DNA of 64,000 nt from Microbacterium sp. AB (GTDB taxonomy: Bacteria > Actinomycetota > Actinomycetes > Actinomycetales > Microbacteriaceae), in NCBI RefSeq assembly GCF_032878875.1, contig NZ_CP118157.1:1488001-1552000 (forward strand), written 5' to 3'. The translations under genes and the position numbers were made by a program. The number at the start of each line of letters is the position of its first letter. Position 1 is the stretch's first letter. This document shows positions 1 to 8,592 of the stretch, in pieces. A model generated the notes under the pieces. It had not been told where the DNA came from, did no database searches, and saw only the letters and a program-made list of their open reading frames with translations.

Positions 1-441
1 CGCGCGAGGGCCGAACTCCCTCTGCACCTCGATCCGGTCATCCGCCGTCAGCTCGGGGACGAACGTCGACGGCCCCCACTCCACCTCCCACCGCTCCTCG
101 CCCTCGACGAGGTGCGCGGTCGTGTCGTACGTCCACTCGTCGCCCTCCACCGTCCAGGTCCAGTGCAGGACGACGGTTCCCGTGTCGCCGTCCCGCTCGA
201 CGTCGTCCGCGGCGACCTCGACGTCATAGCCGGTCAACGGCGCGATCTGCTCCTCGAACGCGGCAGCGGCCGTGGGCTCTGTGAGGGCGGCGCCGTCGAG
301 CGTGTGCTGCGACAGTGCTGCGGTCAGGTCGTCAGCGGTCTCGCGGGCGGCGTCGTCGTCGGCGTTCGTGCATGCGGCCAGCGGGAGAAGGAGGAGCACC
401 AGGCTGACGGCGCCGGCACGGCGCGGTGAGGAGACGGGCAT
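1..441 (-). CDS. Penicillin-binding lipoprotein, N-terminal part (runs off the window)
   Basis: The 147 visible residues start at the ATG at 441-439. Residues 1-25 are a lipoprotein signal: a short basic start, a leucine-rich core and the lipobox LAAC, so Cys25 would be lipidated after export. The rest (threonine/aspartate-rich, with a GDEWTY..HLVEG.ERWEVEW pattern) looks like the NTF2-like N-terminal domain that precedes the transpeptidase domain in actinobacterial class B penicillin-binding proteins. The sequence stops at VQREFGPR, just where the pedestal/transpeptidase region should begin, so no catalytic SxxK is visible. Its likely role is peptidoglycan cross-linking outside the membrane. 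It is transcribed away from the frd cluster. The lipoprotein call is strong; the PBP call rests on domain resemblance. Confidence 0.7.
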   Translation of the reverse strand, partial: MPVSSPRRAGAVSLVLLLLPLAACTNADDDAARETADDLTAALSQHTLDGAALTEPTAAAAFEEQIAPLTGYDVEVAADDVERDGDTGTVVLHWTWTVEGDEWTYDTTAHLVEGEERWEVEWGPSTFVPELTADDRIEVQREFGPRA

Positions 442-612
442 GTGAGCGGATGTCCTTCCGGGGGCCGTGGGTGCTCCGCTTATCCTGCCAGGACGACGTC
501 GCGTCGGGTGGATTCGGGACGTCGACGGCCGGGTGATCTCGCGGAACGCAGACGGAGCCTCCGGTTCACCGTCCGAACCGCGGAGAGGGGGAGGACGCGG
601 GGGCGAGAGCGC
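442..612. other. Intergenic region between frdD and the PBP gene
   Basis: 171 bases between two minus-strand genes. It should hold the promoter of the penicillin-binding lipoprotein and the end of the frd transcript. I see a GGAAGG stretch about 12 nt before the PBP start that may serve as ribosome binding site, but no clear terminator hairpin and no convincing -10/-35 pair. Confidence 0.4.
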
Positions 613-975
613 TCAGGCGATGAGGCAGAGCGCGAGGGCGACGACCGGGACCGCGACCGCGAACGCGTAGATCGCCGCCTCGACGATCTTGGGCGGATGC
701 ACCTTGAGGTCGTGCAGGCCGTGCACGATGCGGTGGCAGCAGTGCCAGAGCACGACCGCCAGCCCCGCGCACACGACCAGGACGACGAACGGATGCGTGA
801 GGAGCCCGCCGACCTTCGCGAGCACGCCGTCGCTGCCTCCGAACGCGCCGAGCGGCATGAGGATGCCCAGCACGAGCAGCAGGACCGGCATCGCGAACAC
901 CGACACCATGCCGCCCGCGCCGAACAGCGCCCAGCGCACCGGCTCCGCCGTGCGCCCCTTCCACTGGCGCATCAT
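613..975 (-). CDS. frdD: Fumarate reductase membrane anchor subunit D
   Basis: A 120-aa protein with three hydrophobic helices. It carries the FrdD hallmarks LFGAGGM near the N-terminus (residues ~15-21) and CHRIVHGLHDLKVHPP around residue 80-95, closely matching E. coli FrdD. With FrdC it anchors the catalytic FrdAB dimer to the cytoplasmic membrane and binds the menaquinol that supplies electrons for fumarate reduction. The start ATG (975) overlaps the frdC stop by 4 nt (ATGA), so translation is coupled. It is the last gene of the six-gene operon starting with the DASS transporter. A second ATG follows immediately (972). Confidence 0.9.
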   Translation of the reverse strand: MMRQWKGRTAEPVRWALFGAGGMVSVFAMPVLLLVLGILMPLGAFGGSDGVLAKVGGLLTHPFVVLVVCAGLAVVLWHCCHRIVHGLHDLKVHPPKIVEAAIYAFAVAVPVVALALCLIA

Positions 976-1400
976 GCCACCGCCAGCCAGAGCACGGCCG
1001 CCGCCGTCACGACCGCCAGCACGACGTACTCGGCCAGGACCACCCAGCGATCGGCGATGTAGCGGCGTCCCCGGCGGATCCGGACGAACTTCGGCATGGC
1101 CTGGAACCACGTCGCCGTCTGCACGAGGCTCATCGCCAAGGCCACGACGGTGAGGACCAGCCCGAGCGGATGTGCGTGCAGCCCCGACCACCACGCGAAC
1201 GCCTCGCGACCGTGCTGCAGCGCGATGAGGCCGACGAGGAGGTCGACGACCGCGAGCGCGACGACGACGCTCGAGATCTCGCGCAGGGCGTACACGCGGT
1301 ACTCGCCGGTTCGGAGGAACCACGTGCGCGGCACGGGCTTGCGATACGGACGTCGTGCGCTGGACGGCGTCCGGGCGCCGGGCGCCTGCGCGGCGCTCAC
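972..1400 (-). CDS. frdC: Fumarate reductase membrane anchor subunit C
   Basis: 142 aa, three predicted membrane helices, with the FrdC patterns YALRE (~residue 33) and TWFQAMPK (~residue 97) seen in E. coli FrdC (YMLRE, TWFELAPK). This identifies a type D (haem-free) quinol:fumarate reductase and not a haem-containing SdhC. I start it at the GTG at 1400-1398, whose GTGA overlaps the frdB stop; a longer frame upstream would run into frdB and has no ribosome binding site of its own. It anchors FrdAB to the membrane together with FrdD and forms part of the quinol site. Confidence 0.9.
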   Translation of the reverse strand: MSAAQAPGARTPSSARRPYRKPVPRTWFLRTGEYRVYALREISSVVVALAVVDLLVGLIALQHGREAFAWWSGLHAHPLGLVLTVVALAMSLVQTATWFQAMPKFVRIRRGRRYIADRWVVLAEYVVLAVVTAAAVLWLAVA

Positions 1401-2326
1401 CGGACGCCTCCGCGCCGCGGCAGCACGAACTCCGCCGCCCACGAGGCCGCTGCGGCGATCTTGGCCTGCTGGATCGCGGCCGCGGGGTCAACGCCCTTGG
1501 GGCACGCCGTGGAGCAGGCTCCGACGAAGGTGCACGACCAGAGGCCCTCCTCCCGGTCGAGCACCGGAAGCCGCTGCGCGGCGCCGTGGTCGCGAGAGTC
1601 CTTGTTGTAGCGCACGGCGGCGGTCACGGCCGCGGGACCCAGGAACGCGGAGGCGAGCGACACCTGCGGGCAGGCGGCGTAGCAGAGCATGCAGTTGATG
1701 CACATCGCATAGTCGTGGTACGCGAGCATCTGCTTCGGGGTCTGTCGGTTGGCCGGCTCCTCGAGCGGCTTCTCGGGGTCCTCCACGAGCCAGGGCCGCA
1801 CCTCCGTGAGCGCCGACATGAAGGGCTCGAGGTCGACGACGAGGTCGCGCTCGACGGCCATGTTCTCGAGAGGCTCCACGCGGAGCGGTCCGGGCGCGTA
1901 GTCGCGCACGAACTGCTCGCAGCCGAGCCGGGGCACGCCGTTGAGCATGAACCCGCAGGAGCCGCAGATCGCCATCCGGCACGACCAGCGGAACGCGAGC
2001 GAGGGGTCCGCGTTGTCCTTGATCCACTGCAGGGCGTCGAGCACGGAGGTGTCCGCACCCCAGGGCACCTCGTACTCGACCAGGTGCGGCTCCTCGTCGG
2101 TGTCGGGGCGGTAGCGCTGCACCTGGACGCGGATGGTGCCGAGCACGGTGCTCGCGTCCTGCCGGCTCGGCGACGCCCCGTGGCCGCCGCAGGCGCATCC
2201 GCCCTCGCCGCCGCATCCGCTCTCGCCAGCGCCGTCGCAGCTGCCGGAGCCGCAGCCGCCGTGTCCGTCGCAGCCCGGCTTCTCGTCGCGGGCCTCCGGT
2301 GAGCCGGGGGTGTGCTGGATGCTCAT
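1397..2326 (-). CDS. frdB: Fumarate reductase iron-sulfur subunit with Cys-rich N-terminal extension
   Basis: 309 aa, longer than the usual ~245. From residue ~63 it is a canonical FrdB: the [2Fe-2S] ligands lie in WSCRMAICGSCG with a later GCEQF, and the other two clusters in CINCMLCYAACP and CTFVGACSTACPKGVDP. It carries electrons from the membrane anchor to the FrdA flavin. The first ~60 residues are unusual: Gly-rich with six cysteines (positions 19, 25, 30, 38, 44, 46) and two histidines (22 and 49), resembling no FrdB domain I know. The ATG at 2326 overlaps the frdA stop by 4 nt, which supports this start, so the extension is probably translated. Confidence 0.93.
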   Translation of the reverse strand: MSIQHTPGSPEARDEKPGCDGHGGCGSGSCDGAGESGCGGEGGCACGGHGASPSRQDASTVLGTIRVQVQRYRPDTDEEPHLVEYEVPWGADTSVLDALQWIKDNADPSLAFRWSCRMAICGSCGFMLNGVPRLGCEQFVRDYAPGPLRVEPLENMAVERDLVVDLEPFMSALTEVRPWLVEDPEKPLEEPANRQTPKQMLAYHDYAMCINCMLCYAACPQVSLASAFLGPAAVTAAVRYNKDSRDHGAAQRLPVLDREEGLWSCTFVGACSTACPKGVDPAAAIQQAKIAAAASWAAEFVLPRRGGVR

Positions 2327-4116
2327 CGCACCGCTCCTTTCGCGCTTGCGGGGGCCTTCTCCGCGGCTCCGGCGTCGCCGTAGGCGCGCCGTCCGGGAGG
2401 CGAGGTGGTGATCGTCACGGGCGTGTAGTCGATGCTCGGCGGGCCGCCCGGCGTGAAGCGGGCGACGCTGTGGGCGAGGAAGGCCTCGTCGTCGCGCTCG
2501 CCGAAGCCGTCCAGGCGCTGGTGCGATCCCCGGGACTCCTCGCGGCGCAGCGCGGAGTGCACCATCGTCTCGGCCACGTCGAGCATCGCGCCGAGCTCGA
2601 TCGCCGAGGCCCAGTCCGTGTTGTAGACCGGGCAGGTGTCCACGACGCGCACGTCGGCGTAGCGCTCCTTGAGCCGGGCGATCGTCGCCGCGGTCTCCGC
2701 CATGCCCTGGGCGGTGCGGAAGATGCCCACGCCGTCCTCCATCGTCCGGCCGAGCTCGGCCCGGATCTCGGCCTGGCTCTCGCTGCCGCGGCCCATGAGA
2801 TCGAGGTGGCGCGATGCCGCGTCGGCCGCCTCGCGGCGCACGGCCGGCTGGATGGCGACGGGATGCCGCCGCGCGAAGGCCGCAGCGCGCTCGCCGGCGA
2901 CCCGGCCGAGCACGACGAGCTCGGCGAGCGAGTTGGAGCCGAGCCGATTGGCGCCGTGCAGGCCGGAGGAGGCGCACTCGCCGACCGCGTACAGCCCGCC
3001 GATGGAGGACTCGACGAGGTCGCTCGTCTCGATGCCGCCCATCGTGTAGTGCGCGGTCGGCCGGACCGGGATCGGCTCCGCGGCGGGGTCGATGCCGAGG
3101 TACTGCTCGGCGAGCTCGCAGATGAGCGGCAGGCGCTCGTGCATATAGGCCCGGCCCAGGTGGCGCAGGTCGAGGTGCACCGCGTCGCCGCGCGGGGTCG
3201 GGATCGTGCGCCCCGCCTGCTGCTCGTGCCAGAAGGCCTGGGAGAGACGGTCGCGTGGGCCGAGCTCCATGTACTTGTTCTTCGGCTGCCCGATCGGCGT
3301 CTCCGGGCCGAGGCCGTAGTCCTGCAGGTAACGGCGCCCGTCGGCGTTCAGCAGCACGCCGCCCTCGCCGCGGCAGCCCTCGGTGATGAGGATGCCGGAT
3401 CCCGGCAGCCCCGTCGGATGGTACTGCACGAACTCCATGTCGCGAAGCCCGGCCCCGGCGCGATAGGCCATCGCCATGCCGTCGCCCGTGACGATCGCGC
3501 CGTTGGTGTTCTGCGCGTAGACGCGGCCGGCACCGCCGGTGGCGACGATGACGGCGGCCGCCTCGACGAGCACGGGGTAGCCGTTGCGCTGGTCGTAGGC
3601 GAGGACGCCCGCGACCTGGCCGTCGCGCACGAGGAGCTCGAGCGCGAGGCACTCGTCGAGACGGGTCACGCCGGTGTGCTGCAGCGAGGTCTGGAAGAGG
3701 GTGTGCAGCATGTGGAAGCCGGTCTTGTCGGCGGCGAACCAGGTGCGCGGCCGGCTCATCCCGCCGAAGCGGCGCACGTTCACGCGGCCGTCGTCGGTGC
3801 GGCTCCAGGGGCAGCCCCATCGTTCGAGCTGCTGCATCTCCTCGGCGGCGTGCTCGACGAAGTACTGCACGACGTCCTGGTCGCAGAGCCAGTCGCCGCC
3901 GGAGACGGTGTCGCCGAAGTGGAGGTCGAGCGAGTCGTCGTCGCCGATGACCCCCGCGGCGCCGCCCTCGGCGGCGACCGTGTGCGAGCGCATCGGGTAG
4001 ACCTTCGACAGGAGGCTCACCCGCAGGTCGGGGTCCGAGCTCGCGGCGGCGATCGCGGCGCGCAGACCGGCGCCGCCGCCGCCGACGATCGCCACATCCG
4101 TTCGGATCGTGTGCAT
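2323..4116 (-). CDS. frdA: Fumarate reductase flavoprotein subunit
   Basis: 597 aa, about the length of E. coli FrdA (602). The N-terminus AIVGGGGAGLRAAIAAA is the FAD Rossmann motif; SKVYPMRSHTVAAEGG carries His45, the expected covalent 8-alpha FAD attachment site. EFVQYHPTG, TEGCRGEGG and GGIETS are dicarboxylate-site signatures. It reduces fumarate to succinate at the cytoplasmic face; the reverse reaction is possible. It closely resembles E. coli FrdA over the first 50 residues, and the neighbouring C and D subunits are also Frd type. The ATG at 4116 overlaps the last base of the fumC stop (TGATG), giving tight coupling to fumarase, which makes its substrate. Confidence 0.95.
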   Translation of the reverse strand: MHTIRTDVAIVGGGGAGLRAAIAAASSDPDLRVSLLSKVYPMRSHTVAAEGGAAGVIGDDDSLDLHFGDTVSGGDWLCDQDVVQYFVEHAAEEMQQLERWGCPWSRTDDGRVNVRRFGGMSRPRTWFAADKTGFHMLHTLFQTSLQHTGVTRLDECLALELLVRDGQVAGVLAYDQRNGYPVLVEAAAVIVATGGAGRVYAQNTNGAIVTGDGMAMAYRAGAGLRDMEFVQYHPTGLPGSGILITEGCRGEGGVLLNADGRRYLQDYGLGPETPIGQPKNKYMELGPRDRLSQAFWHEQQAGRTIPTPRGDAVHLDLRHLGRAYMHERLPLICELAEQYLGIDPAAEPIPVRPTAHYTMGGIETSDLVESSIGGLYAVGECASSGLHGANRLGSNSLAELVVLGRVAGERAAAFARRHPVAIQPAVRREAADAASRHLDLMGRGSESQAEIRAELGRTMEDGVGIFRTAQGMAETAATIARLKERYADVRVVDTCPVYNTDWASAIELGAMLDVAETMVHSALRREESRGSHQRLDGFGERDDEAFLAHSVARFTPGGPPSIDYTPVTITTSPPGRRAYGDAGAAEKAPASAKGAVR

Positions 4117-5555
4117 CAGCGCACCGTGCCCGCAGGGGCGGGCGCCACGGTCATCGCGAGCACGTCGAGCGCGTCGTCGAGCTGCTCCTGGGTGAGGGCG
4201 CCGCTGTCGAGGTGGCCGAGGGCCCGCACCGCATCGCGGATGGTGAGGTCGTGCGCGACGGCGTGCTTCACGACGGCGGCCGCGGCCTCGTAGCCGATCA
4301 GCCGGTTGAGCGGCGTGACGACCGAGGGCGACGACTCCGCGAGCTGGCGGCAGCGGTCGCGATGGGCGACGATGCCGGTCACGCACTTGTCGGCCAGGTG
4401 GCGCGAGGCGTTGGACAGAAGCGCGATGGACTCGAGGAGGTTGCGCGCCATCACCGGGAGCATCACGTTGAGCTCGAAGGCCCCGGAGGCGCCCGCGAAG
4501 GCGACGGTCGTGTCGTTGCCGATGATCTGCGCCGCGACCATCAGCGTCGCCTCGGGGATGACGGGGTTGACCTTGCCGGGCATGATCGAGGAGCCGGGCT
4601 GGAGATCCGGCAGGGCGATCTCGCCGAGTCCGGTGCGAGGGCCCGAGCCCATCCACCGCAGGTCGTTGCAGATCTTGACGAGCGAGACGGCGACCGTGCG
4701 CAGCGCCGCAGAGGTCTCCACGAGCGCGTCCTGCGCGCCCTGCGCCTCGAAGTGGTTGCGGGCTTCGACGAGGGGCAGCCCGGTGTGCTCCGCGATGAGG
4801 GCGATGACGCGCTGTGGGAAGCCGGCGGGGGTGTTGACGCCCGTCCCGACCGCCGTCCCCCCGAGGGGGAGCTCGACGAGCCGGGGCAGCGCGGCCTGCA
4901 CGCGTTCGACGCCGAGCCGGATCTGGGCCGCGTATCCGCCGAACTCCTGCCCGAGCGTCACGGGCGTCGCGTCCATGAGGTGCGTCCGGCCGGACTTCAC
5001 GACGTCGGCGAACTCCTCGGCCTTGGCCTCGAGCGCGGTGGCGAGATGATCGAGTGCGGGAACCAGCTCCTCCACGACCGCGCGTGTGGCGGCGATGTGG
5101 ATGGAGGCGGGGAAGACGTCGTTCGACGACTGCGAGGCGTTGACGTGGTCGTTCGGGTGCACGGGCGCGCCCGCCCGCTTCGAGGCGAGCGTGGCGAGGA
5201 CCTCGTTGGCGTTCATGTTCGAGGAGGTCCCCGAGCCCGTCTGGAAGGCGTCGACGGGGAAGTGGTCGTCCCAGCGTCCCTCGATCACCTCGTCGGCGGC
5301 GGAGACAACGGCCTCGGCGAGGGCGGGATCGACGATGCCGAGCTCCCGGTTCGCGATGGCGGCCGCGCGCTTGACCTCCGCGAGCGCCGCGATGTGATGG
5401 CGTGAGAGCCCGGAGCCGGAGATGGCGAAGTTCTCCACAGCGCGCTGGGTCTGCGCCCGGTAGAGCGCGTCCTCCGGGACCAGCACGTCCCCCATGGTGT
5501 CGTGCTCGACGCGGTAGCCGGCGGGAGCGCCGTCCGTGGCGGGTGCGATGGTCAT
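4116..5555 (-). CDS. fumC: Class II fumarate hydratase
   Basis: 479 aa, homotetrameric cytosolic fumarase interconverting malate and fumarate without an iron-sulfur cluster. Visible signatures are [16 protein letters not shown] (~residues 108-123), [17 protein letters not shown], and the family loop [11 protein letters not shown] (~residues 313-323), which contains the catalytic serine. Aspartate ammonia-lyase shares this fold, but the HLMDATP motif and the coupling to frdA favour fumarase. Start ATG at 5555 with a good GAAAGGA ribosome binding site about 7 nt upstream. It lies 34 nt downstream of the DASS transporter and would feed FrdA directly from malate. Confidence 0.92.
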   Translation of the reverse strand: MTIAPATDGAPAGYRVEHDTMGDVLVPEDALYRAQTQRAVENFAISGSGLSRHHIAALAEVKRAAAIANRELGIVDPALAEAVVSAADEVIEGRWDDHFPVDAFQTGSGTSSNMNANEVLATLASKRAGAPVHPNDHVNASQSSNDVFPASIHIAATRAVVEELVPALDHLATALEAKAEEFADVVKSGRTHLMDATPVTLGQEFGGYAAQIRLGVERVQAALPRLVELPLGGTAVGTGVNTPAGFPQRVIALIAEHTGLPLVEARNHFEAQGAQDALVETSAALRTVAVSLVKICNDLRWMGSGPRTGLGEIALPDLQPGSSIMPGKVNPVIPEATLMVAAQIIGNDTTVAFAGASGAFELNVMLPVMARNLLESIALLSNASRHLADKCVTGIVAHRDRCRQLAESSPSVVTPLNRLIGYEAAAAVVKHAVAHDLTIRDAVRALGHLDSGALTQEQLDDALDVLAMTVAPAPAGTVR

Positions 5556-5589
5556 GATGTCCGTCCTTTCCGAGGGGCGATGCTCCGCA

Positions 5590-7059
5590 TCACCAGAGAC
5601 CGAGGATGCGCGTCCACACGCCGCCGATTCCCATCCAGATGGCGATGTTGACGAGCGAGATGAGGAAGCCGGTGCGCCACCACGCTCCGACGGGCACGTA
5701 GCCGGCGCCGAAGAGCACGGGGGCCGGTCCCGAGGAGTAGTGCGTCACGGACGCGAACAGGCTCGAGATGAAGCCGAGCACGAGGGCGGCGAGCACGGGC
5801 GGGGCGCCGGCGAGGATGGCGGTCGCCAGGAACGCGGCGTACATCGCGGAGATGTGGGCGGTGTTCGAGGCGAAGAGGTAGTGGCTGAAGAAGTAGACGA
5901 GCGAGAGCAGGATGAACGCCGTGGTCCAGCCCATCCCGCCGACGATGACCGACATCTGGCCGCTCAGCCACGGGATGAGTCCGAGGGCGTTGAGCTGGGT
6001 CGCCATCATCACGAGCACGGCGAACCACACCAGGGTGTCCCAGGCCTGGGTCTCGGCCTTGATGTCGTCCCACGTGAGCACGCCGGTGACGAGCAGCACC
6101 ACGAGCCCGATGAGCGCGGTCGTGGTCGCGGTGATGCCGAGGAACGCGTCGCCGAGGGTCCAGAGCGCCAGGAGGCCGACGATGGTGCCGGTCATCACGA
6201 TCTCGCCCGGCGAGAGCCGGCCGAGGCTCCCGAGGTCGCGTCGGGCGGAGGCGGCCGCCTCCGGCGTGCGCGTGAGCTCGGGCGGGTAGACGAGGCGGAC
6301 GGCCAGCGGCACGACGATGAGGGAGACGAGGCCGGGCACCAGCGCGGCGAGCGCCCAGAGCCCCCAGGTGAGCTCGACGCCCTGGTCGCCGGCGAGCTGC
6401 GCGGCGAGGGGGTTCCCCGCCATCGCGGTGAGGAACATCGCCGAGGTCACCGCGTTCACGTGGAAGGCGCTCGTGGTGAGGAACGCCCCGACCCGTCGCG
6501 AGCTGGGCCCGGGCTCGCTGCCGTAGGCGGACGAGATCGAGCGGACGATGGGCTGGATGATGCCGCCGGCCCGGGCGGTGTTCGAGGGGGTGGCCGGGGC
6601 GAGCACGAGATCGGTGGCGGCGAGGCCGTACGCGACGCCCAGCGGGCTGCGTCCGAGCTTGGCGACGAAGAAGAGCGCGAGGCGGCTTCCGAGGCCGGTC
6701 TTGATGACGCCGCGCGAGATGAAGAAGGCGACGACGATGAGCCAGATGGTCGTGTTGGAGAAGCCCGACAGCGCCTCCTCCGGCTCGAGCACGCCCGTCG
6801 CGAGCGTGGCGACGAGGCCGAGGATGGTGACGGCGCCCATGGGGAGCGGCTTGGCGATGACACCGACGATGGTGGCGGCGAAGATCGCGAAGAGATGCCA
6901 CGCGTCGGGCGACACGCCGGCAGGCGCGGGCACGAGCCAGATGGCGGCACCGACGACGAGCGGGATCGCGAGCCGCAGGGGCTTGACGGGACGGAGGGGC
7001 GTATGCGGAGATCGGGTGCCGACGTCGGCGCGGAGGGCAGGTGACTGCGCTGAGGGCAA
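5590..7059 (-). CDS. DASS-family dicarboxylate transporter (CitT/TtdT-like)
   Basis: 489 aa with about 12-14 hydrophobic segments. The motifs [12 protein letters not shown] (~residue 153) and [16 protein letters not shown] (~residue 447) are typical of the divalent anion:sodium symporter superfamily, especially the CitT/TtdT/SodiT1 branch that exchanges dicarboxylates such as malate, fumarate, tartrate and succinate. It heads the operon with fumC and frdABCD, so succinate/fumarate/malate exchange across the membrane is the likely job. The frame needs a TTG start at 7059; a GAAGGA lies 11 nt before it, so the exact start is uncertain. An ATG at 7071 is in another frame. Confidence 0.85.
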   Translation of the reverse strand: MPSAQSPALRADVGTRSPHTPLRPVKPLRLAIPLVVGAAIWLVPAPAGVSPDAWHLFAIFAATIVGVIAKPLPMGAVTILGLVATLATGVLEPEEALSGFSNTTIWLIVVAFFISRGVIKTGLGSRLALFFVAKLGRSPLGVAYGLAATDLVLAPATPSNTARAGGIIQPIVRSISSAYGSEPGPSSRRVGAFLTTSAFHVNAVTSAMFLTAMAGNPLAAQLAGDQGVELTWGLWALAALVPGLVSLIVVPLAVRLVYPPELTRTPEAAASARRDLGSLGRLSPGEIVMTGTIVGLLALWTLGDAFLGITATTTALIGLVVLLVTGVLTWDDIKAETQAWDTLVWFAVLVMMATQLNALGLIPWLSGQMSVIVGGMGWTTAFILLSLVYFFSHYLFASNTAHISAMYAAFLATAILAGAPPVLAALVLGFISSLFASVTHYSSGPAPVLFGAGYVPVGAWWRTGFLISLVNIAIWMGIGGVWTRILGLW

Positions 7060-7129
7060 TGCCGTCTCATTCCTTCGGAGGGGCGGGGCTTCTCCGATGG
7101 AACACCGCCCGGCACGCAGGATGCAGGGC

Positions 7130-7142
7130 CGAAGGTCCTTCG
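7130..7142. repeat. Short inverted repeat in the DASS upstream region
   Basis: CGAAGG-T-CCTTCG is a perfect 6-bp dyad, 11 nt past the stop of the DUF1877 gene and about 70 nt upstream of the transporter start. It could be a weak terminator hairpin or an operator for the dicarboxylate operon; no T-run follows. It is short, so chance is possible. Confidence 0.3.
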
Positions 7143-7152
7143 ACGAGATCGG

Positions 7153-7626
7153 TCATCCGATCAGATACACGAGGCCCCATCCGGCGCGCTGCTGACGGAT
7201 GAGGAACGCCCGCGCAGCGGCGAGGTGGTGCATGACGTACGCCTTGTCCCCGGAGAAGGGCTGCCCGGCGATGACGTCCCACGCGTCGTCGACGTCGTCC
7301 TCGTCGATCAGGACGAGGTCGCGGGCGATGTCGTCGACCTCGTCCGGGTCGAGGACGCGCGTCCACGGGATCCATCCGGTCGGCGTGTGAGTGACGCGCC
7401 CCTCGAAGAGCCGATAGGCGGGCCGTGGCCGACGCGTGCGATCCGGCCAGGTGAGGCTCTGGAGCTCGTGCCAGCACGTGTCGAGGTAGAGCATCTCGGG
7501 ACGTTCGTCGTCGGAGAGGAACCAGGCGTCGGCGAGAGGGTCGGCGGCGAGGAACGCGAGGGGCTCCTCGTAGGCGCGTTCGACGAACTCCGGTGCGAGC
7601 GGATAGGCGTAGTAGCGGATTCCCAT
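7153..7626 (-). CDS. DUF1877 (YfbM-like) family protein
   Basis: 157 aa, soluble, acidic. The start MGIRYYAYPL, the LYLDTCWHELQSL segment and the end SGDKAYVMHHLAAARAFLIRQQ resemble the DUF1877/YfbM family, whose function is unknown. The ATG at 7626 gives a natural start and no better upstream start exists; it is divergent from the YdcF-like gene at 7778. No signal peptide or membrane helix is visible. It could be an immunity-type protein, as some members of this family are, but there is no toxin gene beside it. Confidence 0.65.
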   Translation of the reverse strand: MGIRYYAYPLAPEFVERAYEEPLAFLAADPLADAWFLSDDERPEMLYLDTCWHELQSLTWPDRTRRPRPAYRLFEGRVTHTPTGWIPWTRVLDPDEVDDIARDLVLIDEDDVDDAWDVIAGQPFSGDKAYVMHHLAAARAFLIRQQRAGWGLVYLIG

Positions 7627-7777
7627 ACGGACGATGCTCGTGCCGGAACGGCGCCGATCGCCGGCGAGTTCGGAACTGTGGAGAGATCTCTCCACAGGCC
7701 GCCGGGTAATCTGTGGCCATGCCCGCGCTCGTCCGACCCGACGCCCGGCCTCGCGCCTGCTCCGGGATCGCGCACGC

Positions 7778-8374
7778 GTGAGGGCGATCCGGCGGGCGGC
7801 GTTGGGCGGCGTCGCCGTGGCGGCGGCCCTCGTCGCGTGGGGCGAGGGCGTCAACCGTCTCGCCGCGCGCCGCGACCTCGGCGACGAGGCCGCGGCGGGG
7901 CGCACGGTCGTCGTCGTCCTCGGCTTCCGGAACCCCGGCCGGGTCATCAACGGCGTGAACCGCTGGCGCGTCCGCGCGGGGATCGCGACGGCGCGTCGGC
8001 TGGACGCCGAGGCGATCGTCTTCTCAGGAGGCAGTCCCGCCGGCCGGTGCGAGGCCGATCTCATGGCCGACCATGCGCACGTGCTCGGCTACCGGGGCGC
8101 GGTCGTCCGCGAGCGCGCGTCGCGGACGACGCAGGAGAACATCGCGTTCTCGCTTCCTCACCTCGAGGGCGCCACGCGGATCGTGCTCGTCTCGAATCCT
8201 CCTCACGCGCAGCGAGCGCGCCGAGACCTGCGGGACCGGCGGCCGGATCTCGCCGCGCGTCTCGCGCCCGCCGTCGACGCGCGGCCGGGCGCCTGGATCG
8301 TGCTGCTCCCTCTTGCGGCCCTGTACGAGCTCGCCGTCCGGCTCTGGCTGCGCGCATCGCGACCGCGCGGCTGA
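7778..8374 (+). CDS. YdcF/DUF218-family membrane-anchored protein
   Basis: 198 aa. A hydrophobic N-terminal helix (residues ~5-20) is followed by a DUF218-type domain: VVVLGFRN (~residue 48), VFSGGSPAGRCEADLM (~residue 85-100), SRTTQENIAFS and a late IVLVSNPPHAQRARR. This is the SanA/ElyC/YdcF fold linked in other bacteria to envelope or undecaprenyl-phosphate functions; the reaction is not established. A C-terminal hydrophobic stretch (~residues 170-185) could be a second membrane contact. I start at the GTG at 7778 because it leads directly into the transmembrane helix; the upstream part of the frame is arginine-rich and implausible. Confidence 0.7.
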   Translation: MRAIRRAALGGVAVAAALVAWGEGVNRLAARRDLGDEAAAGRTVVVVLGFRNPGRVINGVNRWRVRAGIATARRLDAEAIVFSGGSPAGRCEADLMADHAHVLGYRGAVVRERASRTTQENIAFSLPHLEGATRIVLVSNPPHAQRARRDLRDRRPDLAARLAPAVDARPGAWIVLLPLAALYELAVRLWLRASRPRG

Positions 8375-8427
8375 GAAGCGGGAGAGAACCCTCCCGACGG
8401 GTCGATCACGGGCGTAGCATGGTCCGC

Positions 8428-8586
8428 ATGTCGACCTCCGCCGAGAGTTCCGCACGCCCGCAGGCGAGGCCCCTGACGCCGCCGCCGGGGCTGCTCCCGA
8501 TCGGAACGACCGACGCCCCCACGTGCGCAGACGGCGTATGCGTCTGGCAGGAGGAGCCGGCGTCCCCGGACGAGACGGCGTCCTGA
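8428..8586 (+). CDS. Small 52-aa hypothetical protein with a CADGVCVW motif
   Basis: 52 residues, Pro/Ala-rich, with a central PTCADGVCVWQEEP segment (two cysteines four residues apart). No transmembrane helix. A TAGCAT hexamer at 8415-8420 lies 7 nt before the ATG, as at many other genes here, which supports expression as a leaderless message. It ends 6 nt before the stop of the convergent efflux pump. I do not recognise the family; the Cys pair could bind a metal or be redox active, which is speculation. Confidence 0.5.
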   Translation: MSTSAESSARPQARPLTPPPGLLPIGTTDAPTCADGVCVWQEEPASPDETAS

Positions 8587-8592
8587 CCCGGC

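Noticed and set aside
1397..3820. 807-codon frame that includes frdB
   Set aside because: The upstream ~500 codons lie in an Arg-rich alternative frame of frdA; the true frdB begins at 2326.
2299..4293. 664-codon plus-strand frame
   Set aside because: Antisense to frdA with no family match and no start signal.
7719..7778. ATG at 7719 as start of the YdcF-like protein
   Set aside because: It is not in the frame of the DUF218 domain and stops soon after.
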